Positions 15,266 through 21,868 of a DNA stretch of 21,868 nucleotides are shown here, piece by piece. The position numbers and the translations under genes are program-made. The stretch spans positions 1 to 21,868 of the forward strand of contig DASYQE010000324.1 of NCBI GenBank assembly GCA_036005805.1, in the 5' to 3' direction. Each line of letters begins with the position of its first letter. Position 1 is the first letter of the stretch. The notes under the pieces are model-generated. The model saw only the letters and a program-made list of their open reading frames with translations, made no database searches and was not told the origin of the DNA. This stretch comes from DASRAU01 sp036005805 (GTDB lineage Bacteria; Acidobacteriota; Polarisedimenticolia; Gp22-AA2).

Positions 15266-16339
15266 TCAGGCCCCTGCGCCCGCGTCGAGGACGACCCGCA
15301 GGCGTCCGACCACGACACCGCGATGGTTCTTGAGCGGCGGCGCGTGGCGGTCGGTCAGCCCCTCCGCCGCCGCGGCCGTCAGCGCCCCCTCGGCGCGCAG
15401 CAGGGCGAGGGTCGCGGCCGGACGCGCCCGGTCGCCGTCGTCCCCGTCGCCGATCTTGACGGCCGCTCCCCGGCCGCGCCCCTCGTCGAGCCAGGCGAGC
15501 CCATAGAAGCCCTCCGCGCCGATCTTCGCGATGAGCCCGGCGTTCGAGGCGCGCATCAGGTCGGTGCAGAGACGGTCCGTCCCGGCCACCATCTCCGGGT
15601 GCCGGCGCATGGCGGCGACGGCGCGTCCCGCCGCCTCCGCCAGGCCGGACGCAAGCCCGTCCGGCTCGACCAGCCGGGCGTACGAAGTCGCGGCCGCGGA
15701 CAGGGACAGGGCGAAGGTGGGCGCCGAGCAGCCGTCGATGGCGCTCGGAATCGACGCCGCCGGCACCCCCGCCAGGGCCGCGATGGTGTCCCGGATGCGC
15801 CGCTGCACCGGGTGGTCCTCATCGAGGTAGCGCTCGACGGGCGCCTCGAGCTGCCGCGCCAGCGCCAGCATGCCGGCGTGTTTGCCGGAGCAATTGTTGT
15901 GCAGGGCCGAAGGCCGCCGCCCCGCCTCGCGCAGGAACCGGGCCGAAGGACGATGGAACGGCGGATGCGCCCCGCACTGCAGCGCGCCTTCCGACAGGCC
16001 GATTTTGTCGAGGATGGACCGGACCGCCTCGACGTGCATCGGCTCGCCGCCGTGGGAACCGATCATGACGGCGATCTCCGCATCGGTCAGGCCGAAGCGC
16101 TCCGCGGCCCCGCTCATGAGAAGAGGCAGCACCTGGGCGGGCTTGGCCGCCGACCTCAGGTACGTCGAGGCGCCGGGGTCGCCGTGCGCCCGCAGCGTGC
16201 GGCCGCGGGCGTCCGCGACCGCGATCCCGCCGCAATGCACCGACTCGACGAGCTCCCCGCGCCACACCTCGACGAGCGGCTGTCCACCACTCCAGCCTCC
16301 GCTCACGCTGCTCCTTCCCTTCGCTCCGGAATCACGCAT
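15266..16339 (-). CDS. L-asparaginase, class 3 (Asparaginase_II, Rhizobium ReAV-like)
   Basis: A 357-residue enzyme of PF06089 that hydrolyses L-asparagine to aspartate and ammonia; the family is unrelated to E. coli AnsA/AnsB. The signature residues known from ReAV are all present: S63-x-x-K66 in YLRSAAKPAQ, C150 and K153 in HNNCSGKHAGML, D202 and C204 in AIDGCSAPTF, and K272 in IAKIGAEGFYG. No signal peptide is seen, so it is cytoplasmic. Family members are about 330-370 residues, so it is full length. The ATG at 16339 is the only good start; the ribosome site is weak. It is transcribed alone, divergent from the MFS gene, with its own promoter 25 bases upstream. Asparagine is the expected substrate, not proved. 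Confidence 0.88.
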   Translation of the reverse strand: MRDSGAKGRSSVSGGWSGGQPLVEVWRGELVESVHCGGIAVADARGRTLRAHGDPGASTYLRSAAKPAQVLPLLMSGAAERFGLTDAEIAVMIGSHGGEPMHVEAVRSILDKIGLSEGALQCGAHPPFHRPSARFLREAGRRPSALHNNCSGKHAGMLALARQLEAPVERYLDEDHPVQRRIRDTIAALAGVPAASIPSAIDGCSAPTFALSLSAAATSYARLVEPDGLASGLAEAAGRAVAAMRRHPEMVAGTDRLCTDLMRASNAGLIAKIGAEGFYGLAWLDEGRGRGAAVKIGDGDDGDRARPAATLALLRAEGALTAAAAEGLTDRHAPPLKNHRGVVVGRLRVVLDAGAGA

Positions 16340-16363
16340 TTTTGCTTCACGATCACGCGCCGC

Positions 16364-16391
16364 ATTCTAGACGGACCACGGTCGGTGTCAT
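16364..16391 (-). promoter_or_regulatory. Promoter of the asparaginase gene
   Basis: On the minus strand ATGACA (16391 to 16386), 16 bases, then TAGAAT (16369 to 16364), with a start near 16357. The spacer contains GACC-GT-GGTC. The string CCGTCTA around the -10 also occurs at the tatA promoter. Confidence 0.5.
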
Positions 16392-16403
16392 ACCATACGC
16401 CGC

Positions 16404-17714
16404 ATGTCCTGGGGGGGGCTGCCGCGGGAGACATGGAGACGCAATCAACTGGCCGTCAACATCGCGGCGGCGATGATCTTCCTGGGCTTCACCCTCGTCA
16501 CCCCGTTCCTTCCCTTCTATATCGAGTCGATCGGCGTGAAGGGAGAGGCCCGCATCGCGCTCTGGTCGGGCTTCCTCCTCACGGTGAGTCCGTTCCTGGC
16601 GGCGATCCTGGGCCCCTTCTGGGGACGGCTGGCCGATCACCTCGGCATGAAGGTGATGGTGCAGCGGGTGCTGTTCACCATCGCGGTGCACTGGGGACTG
16701 ATGTTCTTCACGCGCACCGTGTGGCAGGTGCTGGCGCTGCGCATCATGCTCGGTCTTTTCTCGGGGTTCGGGACCATGTCAGTGGCGCTCGTGACCCACG
16801 GCTGCCCGCGCGAGCGCATCGGCTACACCGTCGGCACGCTGCAGGCGACGCAGATCATGAGCACGGCCATCGGGCCGTTCGTCGGCGGCCTGCTGGCGGC
16901 CACGATCGGCATCCGCAACACCTATCTCGTCACCTGCACGCTGTGCACGCTGGCGTTTCTCTTCGTCCTGCTGCTGTACCGGGACATCCCGGCCGCAGAC
17001 CAGGGGGACACGACGGTGATCCTCGCTCCCGCGGGACCGGTGGCCGCCGGATGGCGGGCCATCCTGCCGAAGCGGCTGCGCGGACCGCGCGTCGCCAAGC
17101 CCTCCTTCGGCGCGATCCTCAGGCTGCCGCTCCTGCTGCCGCTCCTGCCGCTGCTGTTCCTGGTGAACATGGTCGATCGCGCGCTCTTCCTCGTCGTGCC
17201 CCTGTGCATCGCCGCGCCCGGAATGACGGCGCACTCGATCGAGGCGACCACCGGGGTCGTCATGTCGGGGGGAGCCTTCGCCGGAGCCGCGTCGGCTTAC
17301 GTGTTCGGACGCGTCGCCGGCCGCCGCGCGCACGCCACGCGCCTCCTGTTCCTGAGCCTCGTCGCCGGCGCCATCCTCATCGTGGTGATGGCCCTCATGC
17401 ATGAGGTCGTCGCCTTCGCGCTGTCGCGCGTCCTGCTCGGCCTGGCGGTCGGCGGGGCGCCGACGCTCGCCTATGCCATCGCCGGCGATCACATCCCCGA
17501 CGCCGTGCGCGCCTCGTCCTATGCGCTCCTGTCGAGCACCGCGATGCTCGGCGCCTCGTTCGGGCCGACCATGACCGGGGTGCTGAGCGCCATGAACCTC
17601 CGCGCGCCTCTCTGGGCGGGCGGGGTGACCTATCTGCTGCTCGCGGCGCAGACGGTGGCGCTCGACCGCCGGCGGAGACGGCACGCCGCGTCCCTGGCGG
17701 AGGCGCGCGCATGA
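16404..17714 (+). CDS. Major facilitator superfamily transporter
   Basis: A 436-residue protein with about twelve membrane helices, beginning RRNQLAVNIAAAMIFLGFTLV. Motif A (GRLADHLGMKVMV) is present between helices 2 and 3, and a motif C-like Gly/Pro segment (AIGPFVGGLLAATIG) lies in helix 5, which favours drug/multidrug or metabolite efflux (MFS_1 type) over sugar symport. A central cytoplasmic loop near residue 200-230 (DQGDTTVILAPAG, then RLRGPRVAKPS) joins the two halves. The substrate is not shown. It is the first gene of an operon; the next gene starts inside its stop (ATGA). It could export peptides or N-acyl amino acids handled by the downstream enzymes, or be unrelated. Confidence 0.88.
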   Translation: MSWGGLPRETWRRNQLAVNIAAAMIFLGFTLVTPFLPFYIESIGVKGEARIALWSGFLLTVSPFLAAILGPFWGRLADHLGMKVMVQRVLFTIAVHWGLMFFTRTVWQVLALRIMLGLFSGFGTMSVALVTHGCPRERIGYTVGTLQATQIMSTAIGPFVGGLLAATIGIRNTYLVTCTLCTLAFLFVLLLYRDIPAADQGDTTVILAPAGPVAAGWRAILPKRLRGPRVAKPSFGAILRLPLLLPLLPLLFLVNMVDRALFLVVPLCIAAPGMTAHSIEATTGVVMSGGAFAGAASAYVFGRVAGRRAHATRLLFLSLVAGAILIVVMALMHEVVAFALSRVLLGLAVGGAPTLAYAIAGDHIPDAVRASSYALLSSTAMLGASFGPTMTGVLSAMNLRAPLWAGGVTYLLLAAQTVALDRRRRRHAASLAEARA

Positions 17715-19072
17715 CCCGCGCCGCGCGTTCGGGCCGCGCCGCCCCTCCGAAGGCCGCCGCGCGTTCGAAACCCCCAGCGAAGGCCGGGAACGTCCCGCGC
17801 GCACCGCGCCCGCGAGCCTTCACGCTCGCCAACGGCCTGCGGGTGCTCCTGGCCCCGATGCCGCGCACCGGGCTCGTGTCGGTCTGGTGCTGGTACCGCG
17901 TCGGCTCGAAGGACGAACGTCCGGGCGTCACCGGCATCTCGCACTGGGCCGAGCACATGAACTTCAAGGGCACGAAGCGCTACGGCCGCGACGAGATCAC
18001 CCGGCGCGTCGAGCTCGCCGGAGGCCTGTGGAACGGCTACACCTGGCTCGACGTCACCACCTACTTCGAGACCGTGCAGGCCTCGGCATTCGACGAGATG
18101 CTGCGCATCGAGGCGTCGCGCATGACCGAGTGCCTGTACGAGCAGAAGGAGGTCGAGCGCGAGCGCACGGTCGTCATTTCCGAGCTGCAGGGCGGCGAGA
18201 ACGACCCGCGCACCTATCTCGAGCGCGAGGTCTCCGGCACGGCGATCCAGGCCCATCCGTACCGCTGGCCGACCATCGGCTACCTGTCCGACCTGCGCGC
18301 CATCACGCGCGAGGATCTCTACCGTCACTATCGCGCCTACTACGTGCCGAACAACGCCATCCTGGTGGCGAGCGGCGACTTCACCGAGGCGCAGGGGATG
18401 GCGCTGGTGCGCCGCCATTACGGACGGCTGAAGCGCGGCCCGGAAATCCCACCCGTGCGGACGCTCGAACCGGAGCAGTCGGGCGAGCGGCGCGTCAGCC
18501 TGAAGCGCCCGTCGGGCGCCTCCTACCTGCACATCGCCTGGCCGGCGCCGGCCGCGGCCGACCCGCAGTTCGCCACCCTGCTCGTCGTGGATGGGCTGCT
18601 CGCGGGCGGACCGAGCGTCAACTCCTGGTCGGGGTCGGGCCGGGGGCCGAGCAAGGCGTCGCGGCTGTACCGGGCGCTCATCGACGGCGGGCTGGCCGCC
18701 GATTTCGGCACCCAGGAGATCCCGACCCGCCATCCTTATCTTTATACGGTCCAGGCGACCGCCCGCGAAGGGGTGGACCTGGGACGCCTGGAAGCGGCCG
18801 CCCTCGGGGAGATCGAGGCGGTCGCCGCTGGGAGCTTCACCGAGGCCGACCTGACCCGGGCCAAGGAGCAGTTCTTCGCCCGCTACGCCCTGGAGAGCGA
18901 GAGCGTCACCGATCTCGCGCACCAGCTGGGCTTCTTCGAGACCATCGGCGGACACGGCATCTGGCTCGACCTGCCCCGCCGGGTCGCCGCCGTCACCGCG
19001 GACGACGCCGCCCGCTTCGCGAAGACCCGCCTCGACGAGACGCACCGCACCGTCGGATGGCTGCGCCCGTGA
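17711..19072 (+). CDS. M16 family zinc metallopeptidase (catalytic subunit)
   Basis: A 453-residue M16 (insulinase/pitrilysin, subfamily B) peptidase. The inverted zinc motif HxxEH is intact as HWAEH (H78, E81, H82) in GISHWAEHMNFKGTKRY, and the third ligand is E158 in VVISELQGGENDP, exactly 76 residues after H82. The C-terminal M16 domain follows. The first 35 residues are Ala/Arg/Lys/Pro-rich with no clear signal peptide, so location is uncertain, probably cytoplasmic. Its ATG overlaps the MFS stop. It precedes an M16 paralogue lacking the zinc site; M16B enzymes of bacteria such as Sphingomonas form such active-inactive pairs, so this is likely the alpha chain. Confidence 0.9.
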   Translation: MTRAARSGRAAPPKAAARSKPPAKAGNVPRAPRPRAFTLANGLRVLLAPMPRTGLVSVWCWYRVGSKDERPGVTGISHWAEHMNFKGTKRYGRDEITRRVELAGGLWNGYTWLDVTTYFETVQASAFDEMLRIEASRMTECLYEQKEVERERTVVISELQGGENDPRTYLEREVSGTAIQAHPYRWPTIGYLSDLRAITREDLYRHYRAYYVPNNAILVASGDFTEAQGMALVRRHYGRLKRGPEIPPVRTLEPEQSGERRVSLKRPSGASYLHIAWPAPAAADPQFATLLVVDGLLAGGPSVNSWSGSGRGPSKASRLYRALIDGGLAADFGTQEIPTRHPYLYTVQATAREGVDLGRLEAAALGEIEAVAAGSFTEADLTRAKEQFFARYALESESVTDLAHQLGFFETIGGHGIWLDLPRRVAAVTADDAARFAKTRLDETHRTVGWLRP

Positions 19073-20379
19073 GCCCGGCCGCCTCCATGAAGAAGACTGC
19101 CACCGGAAGCCTGGTCGCGGCCCGGCGGCACCAGCTGCCGAACGGGCTTGTCGTCATCCTGCGCCCGAACCGCTCCACCCGCTCGATCGCCCTGCGCTTG
19201 ATGATCCGGGCCGGCGGCGCCTTCGATCCGCCGGGAGCGTCGGGCACCGCCCACTTCGCGGCGCGCCTGCTCGATCGCGGCGCCGGCGGCCTGTCCGGGG
19301 CGCGCCTGGCCGAGGATTTCGACGCGCTCGGGATCGGCTTCGACGCGCGGGCGCGGCTCGACAGTCTCGATCTCACCGTGCGCGCCCTGTCGCGGCACCT
19401 GACCTTCTCGCTCGAACGCCTGCACCTGCTCGCCTCCTCCCCGGATTTCCCCGAGGACGAGGTCGCCGGAGAGCGGGCGCGCATCCTGACGGAGATCACC
19501 GAGCGGGAGCAGGACACCGCCGCCCAGGCCGACGACCTGCTGTGCGCCGGCGTGTTTCCTCCCGGGCATCCCTACCGCGAGCCGATCACCGGCACGCGCG
19601 CGACCGTCGAGCCGATGACGCGGGCGCACCTCGCGTCCTCCTTCGGCGCGCGCGGCGGTCCCCGCGGGGCGGTGCTGGGGATCGCCGGTGATTTCGACGA
19701 GCGCGACGCTCTCGAACAGGTGCGGCGCGTTTTCGGGGCCTGGCCCTCCCGCGCAGGAGCGCCGGCTCCCCTGCCGCGCGCCCCGGCGCTCGCGCGGGCC
19801 TCCATCGTGACGAAGCCGATCGCCGGCAAGACGCAGGGGGATGTCGCCTGGGCCTTCACGCCGCGGATCGAACGGCTCGGACCCGACCTGCAGGCCGTCA
19901 TGGTGATGAACTCAACGCTCGGCGATTTCGGCATGGGCGGTCGCATCGGCCGCAGCGTGCGCGAGGAGGCGGGGCTCGCCTACCACGCGTCGTCCTACGT
20001 CTGGGCGGGCCTGACGGCCGGGCCGATCGTGGTGCGCGCCGGGGTCGCGCCCGAGGGCCTGCGCAAGGCGGTGGCCCTGATGCGCACGACCATCAAGGAG
20101 TTCCTGCGCCGCGGCCCGACCCCGCGCGAGCTCGCCGATGCCAAGCAGGCGCTCGCGGCGGCCATCCCGCGCCGCTTCGAGACCAACCTTGGCGCCGCCG
20201 CGCTCCTCGCCGACTCCGAATACCAGGGTCTCGGGTTCGACTTCGCCGACCGGGCGCCGGCTCTCATCGCGCGCGTCGACCAGGGCGCGGCGATCGAAGC
20301 GGCGCGCCTCTACGTCACCCCCGACCAGTCGGTCCTCGTCGTCACCGGCCCCGAAGTCACCGAAAAGGAATTGCGATGA
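19069..20379 (+). CDS. M16 family peptidase-like protein (non-catalytic partner)
   Basis: A 436-residue M16B homologue. The zinc motif is degenerate: GTAHFAARLLDRG has H-x-x-A-R in place of HxxEH, so it should not bind zinc. The substrate-contact element REEAGLAYHASSYVW (R/Y pair) is kept, as in the beta subunit of heterodimeric M16B enzymes. Start: GTG 19069 overlaps the previous stop as GTGA; ATG 19087 is a close alternative, six codons shorter. No signal peptide. It forms a presumed heterodimer with the preceding gene to degrade peptides. A pure structural or processing role is possible. Confidence 0.87.
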   Translation: MSPAASMKKTATGSLVAARRHQLPNGLVVILRPNRSTRSIALRLMIRAGGAFDPPGASGTAHFAARLLDRGAGGLSGARLAEDFDALGIGFDARARLDSLDLTVRALSRHLTFSLERLHLLASSPDFPEDEVAGERARILTEITEREQDTAAQADDLLCAGVFPPGHPYREPITGTRATVEPMTRAHLASSFGARGGPRGAVLGIAGDFDERDALEQVRRVFGAWPSRAGAPAPLPRAPALARASIVTKPIAGKTQGDVAWAFTPRIERLGPDLQAVMVMNSTLGDFGMGGRIGRSVREEAGLAYHASSYVWAGLTAGPIVVRAGVAPEGLRKAVALMRTTIKEFLRRGPTPRELADAKQALAAAIPRRFETNLGAAALLADSEYQGLGFDFADRAPALIARVDQGAAIEAARLYVTPDQSVLVVTGPEVTEKELR

Positions 20380-21868
20380 AAGCGTTGTCCCGCCGACGCG
20401 TGTTCCTGCTCGTCGCGCTCCTGACCTTCACCGCCCTGGCGGGCTCGATCCACGCGGCCGCGAACGCTGCGATGCCGGTGGACCTGATCCTGCGCGGCGG
20501 CCGGGTGATCGACGGCACGGGCAACCCGTGGTTCAAGGCCGACGTGGCGATCACCGGGGACAGGATCGTGGCCATCGGGCGGCTCGACGGCCGCAAGGCG
20601 AAGCGCGTCCTCGACATCAGCGGCCTCGTCGTCGCCCCGGGCTTCATCGACATGCTGGGGCAGAGCGAATACACGGTGCTCGTCGACCCCCAGGTGCTGA
20701 GCAAGACGACCCAGGGGATCACCACCGAGCTGACCGGCGAGGGCGGCTCGGTCGGGCCGATGAGCGACTACAGCCGCGGCGAGGCCCAGGCGCAGGTGCG
20801 CGATCTCGGCATCAGGATCGACTGGCGCGACCATGCCGGCTACTTCAAGGCGGTGGCCCGCAAAGGGACCGCCCTGAACTTCGCGCACCTGGTCGGCGCC
20901 GCGCAGGTGCGCGAGAACGTCCTCGAAGGCGCCGATCGCGACCCGAGCGCCGCCGAGCTCGAGACGATGAAGCAGCGCGTGACGCAGGCGATGGAGCAGG
21001 GCTGCTGGGGTCTCTCCACCTCGCTCATCTATCCGCCGGGGGCGTTCGCCAAAACCGACGAGCTGGTCGCCCTCGCCACGGTCGCCGCGCAGCACGGCGG
21101 CTTCTACGCCACCCACATGCGCACCGAAGGGGAGAAGGTCCTGGACGCCATCGACGAGGCGGCGACGATCGGCGAGCGGGCCGGCTGCCCCGTCGAGATC
21201 TGGCACCTCAAGGCGTCCGGGCGGACCAACTGGGGGCGGATGCCGGAGATCCTCCAGCACATCGAGTCGATCCGCGACCGCGGCATCGACATGACGGCCG
21301 ACATCTATCCCTACCCCGCCGCCATGACCGGCCTCGCGGCGTCGCTTCCTCCCGAGGCCTCGGAGGGCGGCCTGCAGGCGCTCCTCAAGCGGCTCGCCGA
21401 TCCGGCCGAGCGGGCGATGCTGCGGCGCCAGCTCGAGACCCCGGGCGAAGGGTTCGAGCGGCTCTTCAACGCCTCCGGCGGTGCGGAGGGCATCCTCATC
21501 ATGGGGGTGAAAACCCCCGCCAACCGGGCGGTCCAGGGGAAGCGCCTGTCGGAGATCGCCGCCCTGCGCCGCGTGGACGCGATCGACGCGATGTTCGACC
21601 TGCTGCTCGAAGAGGGCGGGACCATCGACACCGTCTACTTCGTCATGTCGGAGGATGACGTGAAGAAGGCGCTGGCGACGCCGTACGTGTCGTTCGATTG
21701 CGACGCCGCCGGAGTGCGGCCCGACGGCACGCTCGGCGCTTCGCTCACCCACCCGCGCGCCTACGGCTCCTTCCCGCGCGTCCTGGGCCGCTACGTGCGC
21801 GACCAGCACGTGCTCGGGCTCGAGGAGGCGGTCCGCAAGATGACCTCCCTGCCCGCGCACCGGATCGG
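20376..21868 (+). CDS. D-aminoacylase-like amidohydrolase, 3' end cut by window edge
   Basis: An exported amidohydrolase-superfamily protein with at least 497 residues. A signal peptide is present (SRRRVFLLVALLTFTALAGS). The N-terminal beta domain (DLILRGGRVIDGTG) and the barrel (VVAPGFIDMLGQSE, SKTTQGITTELTGEG, ATHMRTEG with H247, EIWHLKASG with H277) follow the N-acyl-D-amino-acid deacylase pattern. In characterised D-aminoacylases the first motif is H-x-H and a Cys ligand follows in TGNCG; here these are LGQ and TGEGG, so the metal site must differ or hold one ion only. The two later His ligands and an Asp in SFDCDAAG remain. ATG overlaps the M16 stop (ATGA). Last known gene of the operon; the substrate may be N-acyl amino acids or dipeptides, but this is not proved. 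Confidence 0.82.
   Translation, partial: MKALSRRRVFLLVALLTFTALAGSIHAAANAAMPVDLILRGGRVIDGTGNPWFKADVAITGDRIVAIGRLDGRKAKRVLDISGLVVAPGFIDMLGQSEYTVLVDPQVLSKTTQGITTELTGEGGSVGPMSDYSRGEAQAQVRDLGIRIDWRDHAGYFKAVARKGTALNFAHLVGAAQVRENVLEGADRDPSAAELETMKQRVTQAMEQGCWGLSTSLIYPPGAFAKTDELVALATVAAQHGGFYATHMRTEGEKVLDAIDEAATIGERAGCPVEIWHLKASGRTNWGRMPEILQHIESIRDRGIDMTADIYPYPAAMTGLAASLPPEASEGGLQALLKRLADPAERAMLRRQLETPGEGFERLFNASGGAEGILIMGVKTPANRAVQGKRLSEIAALRRVDAIDAMFDLLLEEGGTIDTVYFVMSEDDVKKALATPYVSFDCDAAGVRPDGTLGASLTHPRAYGSFPRVLGRYVRDQHVLGLEEAVRKMTSLPAHRI

Noticed and set aside
17630..19045. A 471-codon minus-strand open frame opposite the first M16 gene
   Set aside because: The plus strand encodes the intact HxxEH peptidase; the minus frame has no recognisable domain.
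20310..21860. A 516-codon minus-strand open frame opposite the amidohydrolase
   Set aside because: It is antisense to a protein with a signal peptide and amidohydrolase motifs, and is His/Arg/Val/Asp-rich without a domain.

Overview
The window is a GC-rich stretch of bacterial chromosome, tightly packed and mostly housekeeping. Tandem DUF507 genes beside selB, a large secreted protein with HAF and thrombospondin-type-3 repeats and an LWPPNH-type C-terminal module, and a class 3 (Rhizobium ReAV-type) asparaginase suggest an environmental Acidobacteriota-like organism. That placement is inference; no rRNA or other marker is present. I see no tRNA, rRNA, insertion sequence or CRISPR array.

Layout. 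(1) 1-4151, minus strand: DUF507, DUF507 and selB (selenocysteine elongation factor) run as one unit. A separate promoter whose -35 box overlaps the selB stop serves tatA and a ChaN-like gene that is cut by the window edge. (2) 4313-7378, plus: a 1021-residue secreted repeat protein. It converges on and overlaps by 4 bases a sigma-70 factor gene (7375-8307, minus), whose intrinsic terminator lies inside the coding end of the repeat protein. (3) 8308-8719: a 412-base AT-richer regulatory region with two minus-strand promoters, one overlapping plus-strand promoter and inverted repeats placed at promoter elements. (4) 8720-10858, plus: an XRE regulator, a TPR protein and a small secreted protein, closed by a clear terminator. 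(5) 10928-16339, minus: rhomboid protease and HNH endonuclease (own promoter), then ddl, hflX and a TlpA-like thioredoxin (own extended -10 promoter), then an asparaginase with its own promoter. (6) 16404 to the right edge, plus: MFS transporter, active M16 peptidase, inactive-looking M16 partner and a D-aminoacylase-like amidohydrolase, joined by 4-base overlaps.

Functional links. The MFS-M16-M16-amidohydrolase operon looks like uptake or efflux plus breakdown of peptides or N-acyl amino acids. The sigma factor and the XRE-TPR-secreted-protein cassette are divergent and share a control region, so they may form one regulatory circuit. The XRE and TPR pair resembles a split version of the HTH-TPR receptors of the RRNPP type, but this is a hypothesis. 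The selB frame has no ATG, GTG, TTG or CTG start before its P-loop, which is the clearest oddity in an otherwise ordinary gene.
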